Shown: one piece after another, positions 28,664-38,187 of the stretch | How the letters are laid out: every line of letters starts with the position of its first letter | Numbering within the stretch: the first letter of the stretch is position 1 | Source: Synechococcus sp. WH 8016 | Lineage (GTDB): Bacteria; Cyanobacteriota; Cyanobacteriia; PCC-6307; Cyanobiaceae | DNA: 64,000 nt | Direction: 5' to 3' | Assembly: GCF_000230675.1 (NCBI RefSeq) | Contig: NZ_AGIK01000005.1 | Location: 95,549-159,548 of the forward strand | Program-made: the position numbers and the translations under genes | Notes under the pieces: model-generated | Databases searched by the model: none | What the model was told of the DNA's origin: nothing | What the model saw: only the letters and a program-made list of their open reading frames with translations

Positions 28664-30065
28664 TCCGGCGAATGAACACATTTTGAGCGGCCCCTCCCTA
28701 AATAGTCCGGACCCGGCCCTGCCCACGAGCGCCAATCCCGAAGGTCGCCGCGGCCTTCAGGCCGTGATCCATTTCGATGGCTTCCGACGCCTCTGGGTCG
28801 GCCAGATCTTCTCCCAACTTGCGGACAAGTTCTACATCGTGTTGATGGTGTATTTGATTGCCCAGTACTGGGTGACCAACACGCCGGATAGCAATGGCGC
28901 CCTTGCTGAAATCGCCTCTGCGATTCGCATGGATTTCGAAACGCGAGCCCAACGGATCACCTTGCTGGCTACCGGCATCTATGTGGCCAACACCATCCCA
29001 GCGATGGTGCTCGGATCCGTGGCGGGGGTGTGGGTCGACCGCTGGCCCAAACGCAGGGTGATGGTGGCCTCCAATGGCCTAAGGGCGCTGCTTGTGCTGT
29101 GCACTCCTCTGTTCCTGATCCCTGGGCCGCACTGGTTTGGGCTGAGCTGGGGATATTGGGCCCTGTTGGTGATGACCTTTCTTGAATCGGTTCTCACCCA
29201 GTTTTTCGCCCCCGCTGAGCAAGCCTCGATCCCACTGCTGGTGCCCAGAGAACACCTGCTGGCCGCCAACTCCCTGTATCAAGCCACAAGCATGGGGGCC
29301 ACGATCGTGGGCTTTGCCCTAGGCGATCCAATCCTGCGAGGACTCAACCACCTGCTTCAAACGGTGGGCATCAACGGCGGCGAATTTCTGCTGCTTCCGT
29401 TCTGTTATGGGATGGCAGCCATCAGCCTGAGCACCATCCAGATGCGCGAACCGCCGCGAAAGGACAGCAGCGAATCGGTCTGGAAAGAAATCGTGGCAGG
29501 CATTCAGGTGCTTCGAGAGCAGTCATCTGTCCGTGGAGCGATGGTGCATCTCGTGGTGCTCTACAGCCTCCTAGCCGCGCTGTATGTGCTGGCGATCAGC
29601 CTGGCGTCTGCCATCCAAGGGTTAGGGCCAACAGGCTTCGGCACCCTGCTGGCGATGAGCGGACTCGGGATGGCCATTGGCGCGGTGCTGGTGGCCCAAA
29701 TGGGCCATCGCTTCAGCCGTCGTCGCCTCGCCGCGGCCGGACTGGGCACGATCACCTGGTGCCTGATCATGCTTGGCCAACTGCGCGGAAATCTCAGCAC
29801 CACCCTGCTGTTGTGCGGCGTCTTGGGCATTGGTGCCGCTCTCGTTGCGATTCCGGCTCAGACCACCATTCAAGAGGACACCCCTGAATCGCAGCGGGGT
29901 CGGGTCTTTGGGCTACAAAACAACCTGATCAACATTGCTCTCAGCCTGCCCCTGGTTCTGGCCGGTGCCCTGGTGAGCAGCATTGGCTTGATCCCGGTGC
30001 TCTGGGTGCTTGCGGCCCTGTCTCTCGCTGCCGCTCTATGGGAGCGCCCTTGGGAGCGCTGCTAA
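28647..30065 (+). CDS. Major facilitator superfamily permease
   Basis: 472 residues, about twelve membrane helices. WVGQIFSQLADKFYIVLMVY and GSVAGVWVDRWPKRRVMVAS (the loop 2-3 motif A, DRWPKRR) mark an MFS drug/solute-exporter type similar to the EntS/MFS_3 group. FAPAEQASIPLLVPREHLLAA-type sequence is also typical of that group. Substrate unknown. The GTG start at 28647 overlaps recO; a TTG at 28680 is an alternative. The downstream glycosyltransferase begins 28 bases later. Confidence 0.8.
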   Translation: MVGDHDPANEHILSGPSLNSPDPALPTSANPEGRRGLQAVIHFDGFRRLWVGQIFSQLADKFYIVLMVYLIAQYWVTNTPDSNGALAEIASAIRMDFETRAQRITLLATGIYVANTIPAMVLGSVAGVWVDRWPKRRVMVASNGLRALLVLCTPLFLIPGPHWFGLSWGYWALLVMTFLESVLTQFFAPAEQASIPLLVPREHLLAANSLYQATSMGATIVGFALGDPILRGLNHLLQTVGINGGEFLLLPFCYGMAAISLSTIQMREPPRKDSSESVWKEIVAGIQVLREQSSVRGAMVHLVVLYSLLAALYVLAISLASAIQGLGPTGFGTLLAMSGLGMAIGAVLVAQMGHRFSRRRLAAAGLGTITWCLIMLGQLRGNLSTTLLLCGVLGIGAALVAIPAQTTIQEDTPESQRGRVFGLQNNLINIALSLPLVLAGALVSSIGLIPVLWVLAALSLAAALWERPWERC

Positions 30066-30093
30066 CTTCAGACTCGGCTTTGAAACGGTGCCA

Positions 30094-31275
30094 GTGGCTC
30101 ACATTGCCTGGCTCGGCAAAAAAACTCCGTTCTGCGGCAATGTCACCTACGGGCTGAGCACGACAGAGGCCCTGAAGAAACGCGGCCATCAAACCAGCTT
30201 CATTCATTTCGATAACCCTGGCGCCCCCGGCAGTAGCAACACGTCGTTGCTGGCCCACGACCCGGATGTGAGCCTGCCCTACCTGGTGAAGTCTCAGGTG
30301 TACACAATCCCCTCCCCTAGGGCCCAGAGGGAGTTGCGTGAGTCCTTGAAGAGGTTGCAGCCCGATGTCGTGCACGCCAGCCTCACCCTCTCCCCCCTCG
30401 ACTTCAGGCTTCCGGAGCTTTGCCAACCCTTAGGGATTCCGCTGGTCGCCACCTTTCATCCCCCCTTTGATGCGGGCTTGCGCAACCTCACAGCGGGCAC
30501 GCAACAGCTCAGCTACCAGCTCTACGCACCTGCTCTCTCCCGCTACGACCGGGTGATCGTCTTTTCCGATCTTCAGGCGGAAGTGCTGAACCGTTTAGGG
30601 GTCCACGAAACGCGCCTTGCCGTCATCCCCAATGGCGTCGATCCCGAGCGCTGGTCTCCCGCCCCGAGCCATCCCGTCTCGATCAGCAAGGAACTGCATA
30701 CCGTGCGCTCTCGCCTTGGTGATCAGCGCATTTTTCTGTACATGGGACGGATCGCAACCGAGAAAAATGTGGAAGCGTTGTTGCGGGCTTGGCGACTGGT
30801 CAAGCCAGCCGGCTGCAGGCTCGTGATCGTTGGGGACGGCCCCCTGCGCAGCACCCTGCAAAACGTCTACGGCAACGGGATCGGGGATCTGCTGTGGTGG
30901 GGCTACGAAGCCAATCTCAATACCCGCATTGCCCTGCTCCAATGCGCTGAGGTGTTCGTGCTCCCATCCCTGGTGGAGGGGCTCTCCATTGCCCTTCTCG
31001 AAGCCATGGCCTGCCAATGCGCCTGCGTCGCCACGGACGCTGGAGCGGATGGAGAAGTGCTGGCGGGTGGAGCCGGCATCGTGCTCAGCACGCAGGGGGT
31101 CACCACCCAGCTCCGCACCTTGCTGCCTGTTCTCCGTGATCAACCTCTGCTCACCCAGGAGCTAGGGCGGCGAGCGCGTGAGCGGGTCATGGAGCGCTAC
31201 CGGATGGTGTCGAATATCGATGCTCTGGAAGCGCTTTACGACACCCTGATCGCCGAGAACCCTGTAGCCGCTTAA
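30094..31275 (+). CDS. GT4-family glycosyltransferase
   Basis: About 393 residues, GT-B fold. N-terminal VAHIAWLGKKTPFCGNVTYG, acceptor-domain PLVATFHPPFD, hinge VIPNGVDPERW, nucleotide-sugar region FLYMGRIATEKNVEALLRAW, and the conserved EGLSIALLEAMACQC glutamate motif with the E-x7-E pattern. The product could be a glycolipid or exopolysaccharide sugar; the acceptor is not identifiable. GTG at 30094 is chosen because it begins the conserved region; GTG at 30088 is also possible. It is downstream of the MFS gene and converges on proC with seven bases between. Confidence 0.8.
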   Translation: MAHIAWLGKKTPFCGNVTYGLSTTEALKKRGHQTSFIHFDNPGAPGSSNTSLLAHDPDVSLPYLVKSQVYTIPSPRAQRELRESLKRLQPDVVHASLTLSPLDFRLPELCQPLGIPLVATFHPPFDAGLRNLTAGTQQLSYQLYAPALSRYDRVIVFSDLQAEVLNRLGVHETRLAVIPNGVDPERWSPAPSHPVSISKELHTVRSRLGDQRIFLYMGRIATEKNVEALLRAWRLVKPAGCRLVIVGDGPLRSTLQNVYGNGIGDLLWWGYEANLNTRIALLQCAEVFVLPSLVEGLSIALLEAMACQCACVATDAGADGEVLAGGAGIVLSTQGVTTQLRTLLPVLRDQPLLTQELGRRARERVMERYRMVSNIDALEALYDTLIAENPVAA

Positions 31276-31282
31276 GCCAGGG

Positions 31283-32146
31283 TTAGTTAGCCATCCCCCG
31301 ACCATGCTGCGTAGCAGCGATCACGGCTTCAATCAAGGCCGAGCGCAACCCCGCTTTTTCAAGCTGACGCAACGCCGCCATGGTGGTGCCACCCGGAGAG
31401 GCCACCATGTCTTTGAGCGCAGCGGGGTGAAGCTGTTGCTCATGCAATAAGGCGGCGGTTCCAGCGAGGGTTCGGTGGGCCAAATGATGGGCCTGAGCCC
31501 GAGGCATGCCCACGGCAACAGCACCATCGGCCATCGCTTCCGCCATTAAGGCCACATAGGCAGGGCCAGAGGAGGTGAGCGCAAGAAAAGCATCAAGCCG
31601 TTCTTCAGGAAGCTCGAGAACCTCACTGACAGGTTCAAAAAAGGAACGCACTTGCCGCTTCTCCTGATCAGAGACGCCATCCCCCCAGGCCAAACCCGTG
31701 AGTCCCTGTCCCACCAGGCAGGGGGTATTGGGTACGGCACGCACACAAACCCGGCCAGGAAACAAATCCTGGAGCCGTGCCAAGGGAATCCCAGCCAGCA
31801 CGGAGATCAAAAGGCTTGAACCCGACTCAGGCATGGCTGATCGCGGGGGCGCTGACGCAGCGACTGCATCGAGCATCTGGGGCTTGACGGCCAAAAGCTG
31901 AACCGATGCCCCCCAAGCATCTGTTGCAGCAGGATCAGCGGCCGCAACGATCTTCACGCCAGAAGGAACGCGCTGAGACACCGTTGCCACAGAATCCTGA
32001 CGACCAACAACCGCAATCACCTGATCAGCAGGAATGAGTTCCTGTTCAATCAGGGGAATCACGAGGGCCTGAGCCATCCGGCCCAGACCGATCACACCAA
32101 AGGCAAAGGGCACTGAGGTCTCAAAGTGCGGTAGCGCTTGTGGCAC
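31283..32146 (-). CDS. proC: Pyrroline-5-carboxylate reductase
   Basis: Last step of proline synthesis, reducing pyrroline-5-carboxylate with NAD(P)H. 287 residues: Rossmann loop [13 protein letters not shown] near residue 16, VKPQMLDAV, and the C-terminal signature [20 protein letters not shown] with [10 protein letters not shown]. The start is GTG at 32146, overlapping the end of sepF by 26 bases. The order pipX, pipY, sepF, proC is a known cyanobacterial arrangement. Confidence 0.92.
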   Translation of the reverse strand: MPQALPHFETSVPFAFGVIGLGRMAQALVIPLIEQELIPADQVIAVVGRQDSVATVSQRVPSGVKIVAAADPAATDAWGASVQLLAVKPQMLDAVAASAPPRSAMPESGSSLLISVLAGIPLARLQDLFPGRVCVRAVPNTPCLVGQGLTGLAWGDGVSDQEKRQVRSFFEPVSEVLELPEERLDAFLALTSSGPAYVALMAEAMADGAVAVGMPRAQAHHLAHRTLAGTAALLHEQQLHPAALKDMVASPGGTTMAALRQLEKAGLRSALIEAVIAATQHGRGMAN

Positions 32147-32696
32147 TCCAGGCGGGAGTTGGAGCGATGCTGGCCTCAGAAGAAGCTTGCTCGACGTCCT
32201 TGGAAACGTGGGTTGGAACGGAGGCTTCGTCCTGGGTGGCGTTCGTGACGGTCACGCAGCTCGGCGCGAACAGAAAAATGCTTTCGCCAACCCGTTCTTG
32301 ATGGCCATCAATAGCGAAGGTTCCACCAGCCACGAAGTCCACTGCGCGTTGCGCTTGATCTGGCTCCATCATCGTGAGATTGAGGATCACCGTTTTGCGC
32401 TCACGCAGGGCTTGGATCGCTCCAGGCATTTCATCAAAACTGCGAGGTTCCATCAAGGAAACTTCAGCGGTACCGGTACTGATACCAGGCATGCCGATCA
32501 CATTGGATCCAGTGAAAGATTGCTCACTTTCAAAAGGATTGCTCGAATCAAGCGTTGCCAGAGCACTCGTCATGGAGTGAGAAGGACCTTCCTCGATTTC
32601 GTCCTGTTCGCCAGTGTCGTAATCGAGATCGTCATAATCACCATCGAGGTAATCATCACCCGCAACGACCGCACGAAGACGAGAAATCAGCGACAC
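32121..32696 (-). CDS. sepF: Cell division protein SepF (Cdv2)
   Basis: Z-ring-associated factor that tethers and bundles FtsZ. 191 residues: N-terminal amphipathic helix [12 protein letters not shown], then an acidic Asp/Tyr-rich linker ([14 protein letters not shown]), then the SepF core with [40 protein letters not shown] and [19 protein letters not shown]. The linker acidity and C-terminal serine/alanine tail are likely disordered. It lies between pipY and proC on the same strand, tying division to the nitrogen-signalling pair. Confidence 0.92.
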   Translation of the reverse strand: MSLISRLRAVVAGDDYLDGDYDDLDYDTGEQDEIEEGPSHSMTSALATLDSSNPFESEQSFTGSNVIGMPGISTGTAEVSLMEPRSFDEMPGAIQALRERKTVILNLTMMEPDQAQRAVDFVAGGTFAIDGHQERVGESIFLFAPSCVTVTNATQDEASVPTHVSKDVEQASSEASIAPTPAWSATSATAL

Positions 32697-32803
32697 CGGA
32701 AACCAATCAAACCTTGACCCTGAATAGCGCTCTACAGAGTTGTGAGCAAGAGTGACTGGACCATTTGCTCATCTTCACAACAGACTCCGTAGCTCAGTGG
32801 GGG

Positions 32804-33478
32804 TCAAACCAAGCGTTCAGGCCGCGGGCCAAACAATCCAGATCCCACGCGAACCCAGGTGGCACCAGCTTTCGCAGCCTGCTTCCAGTCGCCGCTCATC
32901 CCCATCGAGCATTCGGGCAGAGCCAGCTCATCCGCGAGGGTTCTGCACTCATGAAAGAGGCTCTGACGCTCTTCAGGCCCCAGGCCAAGGGGGGCCATGG
33001 TCATCAGCCCGATGGGTTTCAAGCCCGGCAGTGACTGCAGCTCTGGCCAAACCTCCCGCAAGCTATCCGGCTCCCAGCCACCCTTCGCCGGGTCGTCGCG
33101 AAGTTTGACCTGAAAAAAAACCTCGGGACTCTTTTTTTCCTCTAAGGCAATCCTGGAGGTGCGCTCTGCGAGGGCCTGAGAGTCGATGGAATGAATCACA
33201 GGGAAGGCCCGCACGACAGCCCGAACTTTGTTGGCCTGCAAACGTCCAATGAAATGCCAACGCAAGCCGCTGAGGTCTGCCAAGTTTTGTTGTTTGGGGA
33301 GTGCCTCCTGCACCCTGCTCTCCCCAAAGTCCACTTGCCCCAAGTCGGCAAGCTCACGCACCGCCATGGCCGGGTGGCCTTTGCTGACAGCCAGCAAATG
33401 CACGGCGGCTGGACAATCAGCGTGAATCGCCTGCCAACGCGCCTGAATCGTCTGAGATTCTGTGCTGCTGGACGCCAT
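32804..33478 (-). CDS. pipY: PLP homeostasis protein PipY (YggS/PLPBP family)
   Basis: A single-domain PLP-binding barrel that maintains vitamin B6 and amino acid balance; no catalytic activity is known. 224 residues from the ATG at 33478: LLAVSKGHPAMAVREL carries the PLP lysine, followed by FGESRVQEAL, WHFIGRLQANKV, and the phosphate-binding end SMGMSGDWKQAAKAGATWVR with VGSGLFGPR. The ATG shares ATGA with the pipX stop, so translation of the pair is coupled. Confidence 0.92.
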   Translation of the reverse strand: MASSSTESQTIQARWQAIHADCPAAVHLLAVSKGHPAMAVRELADLGQVDFGESRVQEALPKQQNLADLSGLRWHFIGRLQANKVRAVVRAFPVIHSIDSQALAERTSRIALEEKKSPEVFFQVKLRDDPAKGGWEPDSLREVWPELQSLPGLKPIGLMTMAPLGLGPEERQSLFHECRTLADELALPECSMGMSGDWKQAAKAGATWVRVGSGLFGPRPERLV

Positions 33479-33759
33479 CAAATGAAGGTTTGATCGAACA
33501 GCTGCTTCCAATCGGCGAAATCGGAGGAGCGATCACGTCGACAGCGCGCGAGGTGAAGCTCTGCATGATGCCGGGCGTCCTGATACGGAATCACCTCAAA
33601 CTGAGCCCCTCTGGGTTGCAGCGTCACCAGGAAGAACATGCGCTGGGCATAAAGAGTGGCGTACAGATCTCGGCCTTCTCCAGCGGTCGAAACCTGATAG
33701 AGCATTCCGAAGGTGGGGTGATTGAGGTAACGCTCCGCTCCCACAACTGAGTCCGTCAA
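33478..33759 (-). CDS. pipX: PII-interacting protein PipX
   Basis: Small cyanobacterial regulator that shuttles between PII (GlnB) and the transcription factor NtcA according to 2-oxoglutarate and energy. 93 residues; YLNHPTFGMLYQV, RDLYATLYAQRMFFLVT and FEVIPYQDARHHAELHLARC are the Tudor-like and helical parts of the family. The start is TTG at 33759 or, more conventionally, GTG a few codons in (VGAERYLNHP). It overlaps pipY, the classical pipX-pipY pair. Confidence 0.9.
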   Translation of the reverse strand: MTDSVVGAERYLNHPTFGMLYQVSTAGEGRDLYATLYAQRMFFLVTLQPRGAQFEVIPYQDARHHAELHLARCRRDRSSDFADWKQLFDQTFI

Positions 33760-33762
33760 GAT

Positions 33763-34677
33763 TTAGAGAGCACCGTACTTGCCTCGCAATCCCACCACCG
33801 CGAGAAGGAGCACAAATGACAGCAAGTTCAAACCACGGGTGAGGGCAGATGGGTTCTGAACAGGGCGGAAGCAGTCCGCAGGAAGCCAACGCCCTCCCCT
33901 GGCAATCAAGGCATCTGCACCTTGTTCAGCCCGCAACAAGATATTGGCGAGAAGTCGTTCTCCCACAGAAAGGAGCAATCCAAAGGAAGCCTTGAAGCCC
34001 AGCTGACGAAGATTGACCGCTCGACTCGCCACCGAGCGCACCAAATTCTGCAGTTCCTCTTGCACGAGAGGCAAAAAACGGAGCGCCAACAGCAACTGAA
34101 AGCACAGACGATCCACTGGCAAACCGAGCCTGGTCAGCGGGAATAGACACCAATTCAGGGCCCACATCAGATCTTCGCTGGGGGTGGACAGCAGCATCAA
34201 ATTCACGCTGTGCACCACGGTGACAATCAACGTTGCGCTGTTGAGACCGAGCTCAGCCGAACGCCGGTCCACAGACAGGGGGCCCAGGTTCAGCGGTCCA
34301 AGCTGAACAGGACCCAGGCGAAACAACTCCCAACTTGGCGCCTGCAAGGACAAACCCTGCAACTCCTGAACAGGCCGAATGGCCTGCGTGGCCGCAGGAT
34401 CTCCCGTTGGCAAAAACATCGCCAGGAGGCCAAAGCCAACCCCAAGACACACCACAAGCAGGAGAGAGCGCCACCACAACCTGGCGGGCAAGCCACTCAA
34501 GGCGGTGATCACCATCAAAGCCAGCACAAGCCCGAGACGCCATAACGGACCGGCCAGCACAGGGGTCAGCAAAAACATCACGACCCAACCCAGCTTCAAA
34601 CGCGGATCGATCAGACGCAGCCAACCCGCGCTGCCATCGACGTACTGCCCGATCGGAATCTGTCGCAACCAGTCCAT
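33763..34677 (-). CDS. Energy-coupling factor transmembrane protein (EcfT/CbiQ-like)
   Basis: 304 residues, about six helices. IDPRLKLGWVVMFLLTPVLA and the coupling-helix region near LLRAEQGADALIARGGRW, where ARGGR is the EcfT-type motif that meets the ATPase, identify the T-component of an ECF vitamin/metal importer. The substrate-binding S-component and ATPases are not next to it, which fits a shared T-component. It is downstream of der with six bases between, and pipX follows. Confidence 0.8.
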   Translation of the reverse strand: MDWLRQIPIGQYVDGSAGWLRLIDPRLKLGWVVMFLLTPVLAGPLWRLGLVLALMVITALSGLPARLWWRSLLLVVCLGVGFGLLAMFLPTGDPAATQAIRPVQELQGLSLQAPSWELFRLGPVQLGPLNLGPLSVDRRSAELGLNSATLIVTVVHSVNLMLLSTPSEDLMWALNWCLFPLTRLGLPVDRLCFQLLLALRFLPLVQEELQNLVRSVASRAVNLRQLGFKASFGLLLSVGERLLANILLRAEQGADALIARGGRWLPADCFRPVQNPSALTRGLNLLSFVLLLAVVGLRGKYGAL

Positions 34678-34683
34678 GGAGGA

Positions 34684-36051
34684 TCAGCCTTGGCGGTTCT
34701 GCTGGCGGACCAGCTCCTTTTCTGCATCCCGTTGTTGCTTGCCTCGCCAGAACAGCTTCACCGGCGTGCCATCAAAGCCGAGCCCTTCACGAATTTGACG
34801 CTCGACGTAGCGGCGATAGGTATCGCCAAACAACTTGGGCTCATTCACAAACAACGTGAAACTGGGCGGACGACTCGCCACCTGGGTGCCGTAATACAAC
34901 CGGCCCTGCCGGCCACCACGGGTGGTGGGGGGACTCCGCCAGCTGAGGGCTTCCTTGAGCACTTCGTTCACAACCGATGTGCTTACCCTGCGGCGGTGTT
35001 GTTCCACAGCAAGAGCCGCCAAGGCAAAAATGCTGTCAACCCGCTGCCCCGTAAGCGCTGAGGTGAACAGCATCGGAGCCCAATCGAGAAAGTAGAGCTT
35101 GGCGCGAAGCTCCTTTTCCATCGCCGTCATCGTGTGGCTGTCTTTTTCCACCGCATCCCACTTGTTCACCACCACCACGCAAGCGCGACCGTCCTCTTCG
35201 ATCCGTCCCGCCAAGCGCTGATCTTGCTCGGTCACACCATCGAGAGCATCGATCACTAAAACGCAGACATCACTGCGTTCAATGGCTTTAAAGCTGCGGT
35301 TGATCCCAAAAAACTCTGGCCCATAATTCACGCTTCGACGCCGGCGTATTCCCGCGGTGTCGATCAATCTCCAGGGACGATTTTCCCGTTCGATACGGGT
35401 ATCAATCGTGTCGCGGGTGGTGCCACGAATCGGACTAACGATCGCCCGCGTCTCCCCACAGATGGCGTTGAGCAAGCTGGATTTCCCCACGTTGGGGCGA
35501 CCAATGATCGAAAGCTGAATCGGCTCCTCTTCATCGCTCTCCTCATCCTTGGGCGGAAGAAAGGTGAGCACCTGGTCGAGAAGCTCGGCGGTGCCAGCAC
35601 CATGGATGGCCGAAATCGGATGGGGTTCGCCAAGACCGAGGCGCCAAAATTCAGCGGCCATCGCCAACCCCTGCTCCGGAGACTCACACTTATTCACCGC
35701 CAGCAGCGTCTTGCATTGCTGCGTACGCAGCCATTCCGCGATCGATTCATCAGCAGCCGTGAGTCCCTGCTGACCATCCACAATCACCAACGCCACGCTG
35801 GCTTCAGCGAGGGCGAGGCCGGCCTGCTCCCGGATCTCAGGAAGAAACTCACTGTCGTCATCGAACACCAAGCCGCCGGTGTCCACCACCTTGAATTCTC
35901 GATCGCCCCAATACCCGTCTTGATAGGTGCGATCTCGGGTCACACCTGGCTGGTCGTGAACGATCGCCTCACGACTTCGACAAAGACGGTTCACCAAGGT
36001 GGACTTGCCGACGTTGGGACGTCCGATGATTGCGACGACCGGACGTGCCAA
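34684..36051 (-). CDS. der: Ribosome-assembly GTPase Der (EngA)
   Basis: Tandem GTPase needed for 50S maturation. 455 residues: first G domain with [16 protein letters not shown] and DTGGLVFDD, second with [19 protein letters not shown] and [14 protein letters not shown], then the KH-like C-terminal domain ending [26 protein letters not shown] and NKWDAVEKD are the two NKxD-type elements. The start is TTG at 36051 ([10 protein letters not shown]). The acidic insert DEESDEEEP between the domains is linker. Confidence 0.95.
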   Translation of the reverse strand: MARPVVAIIGRPNVGKSTLVNRLCRSREAIVHDQPGVTRDRTYQDGYWGDREFKVVDTGGLVFDDDSEFLPEIREQAGLALAEASVALVIVDGQQGLTAADESIAEWLRTQQCKTLLAVNKCESPEQGLAMAAEFWRLGLGEPHPISAIHGAGTAELLDQVLTFLPPKDEESDEEEPIQLSIIGRPNVGKSSLLNAICGETRAIVSPIRGTTRDTIDTRIERENRPWRLIDTAGIRRRRSVNYGPEFFGINRSFKAIERSDVCVLVIDALDGVTEQDQRLAGRIEEDGRACVVVVNKWDAVEKDSHTMTAMEKELRAKLYFLDWAPMLFTSALTGQRVDSIFALAALAVEQHRRRVSTSVVNEVLKEALSWRSPPTTRGGRQGRLYYGTQVASRPPSFTLFVNEPKLFGDTYRRYVERQIREGLGFDGTPVKLFWRGKQQRDAEKELVRQQNRQG

Positions 36052-36184
36052 GACAGGAGCCCAGAAAAACTTTCTTGACAGTACAGAGGTGACCCATCAC
36101 AGAAATGCGAAATCATTCAGAAAGAGACGAATGAGACGCATGCGACACAGCTAGGCCTGTGACAGCGACATCAGCGGCACAGCC

Positions 36185-36568
36185 ATGCTCGAACTCATTG
36201 CAACGCTTGTGGTCGATCTCTCTGATCAGACCCTCACAGTGTTTGATCAGCAAGAACAGACCGTTCGCGTGATTCCCGTGAGTACGGGCAAAGCCTCCAC
36301 GCCGACGCCAACCGGCCATGCCTCTGTGCTCACCAAGTACCGCTCGGTCACGATGCGCGGACGCAACTTCGTCTCCCCAGGCGTGCCTTACGCCATGTGC
36401 ATCACCGCTAATGAAGCCATCTGCCTTCATGCCGCCCCCTGGCAAGAAGATGCTGGCCAGTCCTTTGGCGTCCCAAGAAGCCACGGTTGCGTGCGCATGC
36501 CCACCGATCAGGCGCGCTGGCTATTCGAAAACACAGCGAAAGGCACCAAGGTGATCATCCAGGCCTAA
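36185..36568 (+). CDS. L,D-transpeptidase catalytic domain (YkuD type)
   Basis: 127 residues comprising almost only the YkuD domain: VDLSDQTLTVFDQQEQTVRV, VSTGKASTPTPTGHASV, and the active-site motif SHGCVRMPTDQARWLF containing the catalytic cysteine with its histidine. These enzymes make 3-3 peptidoglycan cross-links or attach proteins to the wall. No signal peptide is visible and an in-frame stop lies upstream of the ATG at 36185, so export would need another route or a short hydrophobic N-terminus (MLELIATLVV). It is divergent from der. Confidence 0.82.
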   Translation: MLELIATLVVDLSDQTLTVFDQQEQTVRVIPVSTGKASTPTPTGHASVLTKYRSVTMRGRNFVSPGVPYAMCITANEAICLHAAPWQEDAGQSFGVPRSHGCVRMPTDQARWLFENTAKGTKVIIQA

Positions 36569-36571
36569 CGC

Positions 36572-37033
36572 TCATCGCACGGGAAGATCACCCGGATGGC
36601 CGCTCACTGGATTGAGCGGCGCATCCAGCAAGGGTGGCAAGGGGCCCTCCTCTGCCAGCAACTGCTCACGGGATGCAAGCCAGGCCAAGAGCCAATTCAC
36701 CGCCGTCGCCCTTCGCGTGCGGCGTGGGTAGAGCTCTCCGATTCGATACCCGGCAAACTTCAGCTGTTCTTTCAAGAGCTGTTTGTGCTCGCGTGGAATC
36801 GAGCGGGTGAGTTGCACGGATGCGGGGCGAACACTGATCACTTCAGGGGCCTGGGGGAAGGCCTCTCGCCATGCCGAGGGCGTCTCAGGCCCAGCGAGCC
36901 AAACCAGGCCTTCCCCTTGTGGCTGATACCCCAAACGCTCCCAGATCCGCTCGGCCACAAAGCGATCACTGATTCGGTCCTCAAGGATTCGCTCCAACAA
37001 CAAGCGGCTAAGCGGCCAAGGCGTAGGGGGCAT
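36572..37033 (-). CDS. DUF1823-family cyanobacterial protein
   Basis: About 153 residues; PLSRLLLERILEDRISDRFV then AERIWERLGYQP and TRRATAVNWLLAWLASRE are the recognisable DUF1823 core. Function unknown; confined largely to oxygenic phototrophs. ATG at 37033 (MPPTPWPLS) is preferred to one at 37090. It converges on the L,D-transpeptidase with three bases between the stops and is divergent from dus. Confidence 0.75.
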   Translation of the reverse strand: MPPTPWPLSRLLLERILEDRISDRFVAERIWERLGYQPQGEGLVWLAGPETPSAWREAFPQAPEVISVRPASVQLTRSIPREHKQLLKEQLKFAGYRIGELYPRRTRRATAVNWLLAWLASREQLLAEEGPLPPLLDAPLNPVSGHPGDLPVR

Positions 37034-37191
37034 GCGAGCAAACCGAAGACCTCCATCCTTCGCCCCATCGCCTTGGCTTGACAAGCCCAAATGTCAGATC
37101 AAGGCTCCAGCCCAGATCCTGACCGGCTGCCGGGCCAGCTGACTGGCCAGCTGCCAAACCAGCAGAATGACCAGATCTTCGGCCTTTGGCC

Positions 37192-38187
37192 ATGCCGCTG
37201 AAGATTCAGGGTCGACTTCTAGAGCGACAACTTCGATGCCGCGCACTGCAATCGCCCCTGGCTGGCGTCAGCGATCGGATTTTTAGGCAACTGGTGCGCC
37301 GCTGGGCTCCCGATGCGCTGTTGTTCACCGAGATGGTGAATGCCACCAGCCTTGAGCTGGGGCACGGTCGGCTGAAAATGGATGGCCTGCAAAACGAAAC
37401 CGGCCCCATCGGGGTGCAGCTGTTTGATCACCACCCCGCCGCGATGGCCGATGCAGCCAGGCGAGCGGCCGATGCCGGGGCCTTTCTGATCGACATCAAT
37501 ATGGGCTGTCCTGTCCGCAAAATCGCCCGAAAAGGAGGTGGCAGCGGGCTGATTCGCGACCCTGATCTGGCCTGCAAAATTGTCGACACCGTGGTGGCCG
37601 CCGTGGGGCTGCCAGTCACCGTAAAAACTCGCCTCGGCTGGTGTGGTGAACACGACGGCGCGGGGGCGGAGGCCGCCGTGAGCTGGTGCCGACGCTTGGA
37701 GGATGCAGGGGCGCGAATGCTGACGCTGCACGGCCGCACACGAGAGCAACGCTTCAGCGGCAGTGCGGATTGGAACGCGATTGCCTCAGTGAAAGCAGCC
37801 CTGCGTATTCCCGTGATCGCGAATGGGGATGTCAACAGCCCAGAAGAAGCGCTGCGTTGCCTGCGGATCACCGGCGCCGATGGCGTGATGGTGGGACGCG
37901 GAAGCATGGGTGCCCCTTGGCTGGTGGGCCAAATCGATGCCGCCCTGAGTGGGCTGCCGATTCCAGCCACGCCCACAGCCCATGCGCGTCTAGCCCTCGC
38001 CAAAGAGCAACTCCTGGCCCTCGTCGAGGCACGCGGGGATCACGGCCTGCTGATTGCGCGGAAACACATGAGCTGGACCTGCACTGGCTTCCCCGGCGCA
38101 TCCCAGTTTCGGCAGCAGCTGATGCGCGCCCCCACGCCCGCCGCAGCCCTTGAGTTACTCGATCAACAGATGCAGCGAATGGAATGA
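37192..38187 (+). CDS. dus: tRNA-dihydrouridine synthase
   Basis: FMN enzyme reducing uridines in the tRNA D-loop. 331 residues: LQSPLAGVSDRIFRQL, GVQLFDHHPAAMADAARRA, IDINMGCPVRKIARKGGGSG with the catalytic Cys in NMGCP, VTVKTRLGW, and RTREQRFSGSADW. A TIM barrel with a helical C-terminus. ATG at 37192 is used rather than the TTG two codons earlier. The stop overlaps the ATG of the broken cellulose-synthase-like gene by four bases (ATGA). Confidence 0.92.
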   Translation: MPLKIQGRLLERQLRCRALQSPLAGVSDRIFRQLVRRWAPDALLFTEMVNATSLELGHGRLKMDGLQNETGPIGVQLFDHHPAAMADAARRAADAGAFLIDINMGCPVRKIARKGGGSGLIRDPDLACKIVDTVVAAVGLPVTVKTRLGWCGEHDGAGAEAAVSWCRRLEDAGARMLTLHGRTREQRFSGSADWNAIASVKAALRIPVIANGDVNSPEEALRCLRITGADGVMVGRGSMGAPWLVGQIDAALSGLPIPATPTAHARLALAKEQLLALVEARGDHGLLIARKHMSWTCTGFPGASQFRQQLMRAPTPAAALELLDQQMQRME

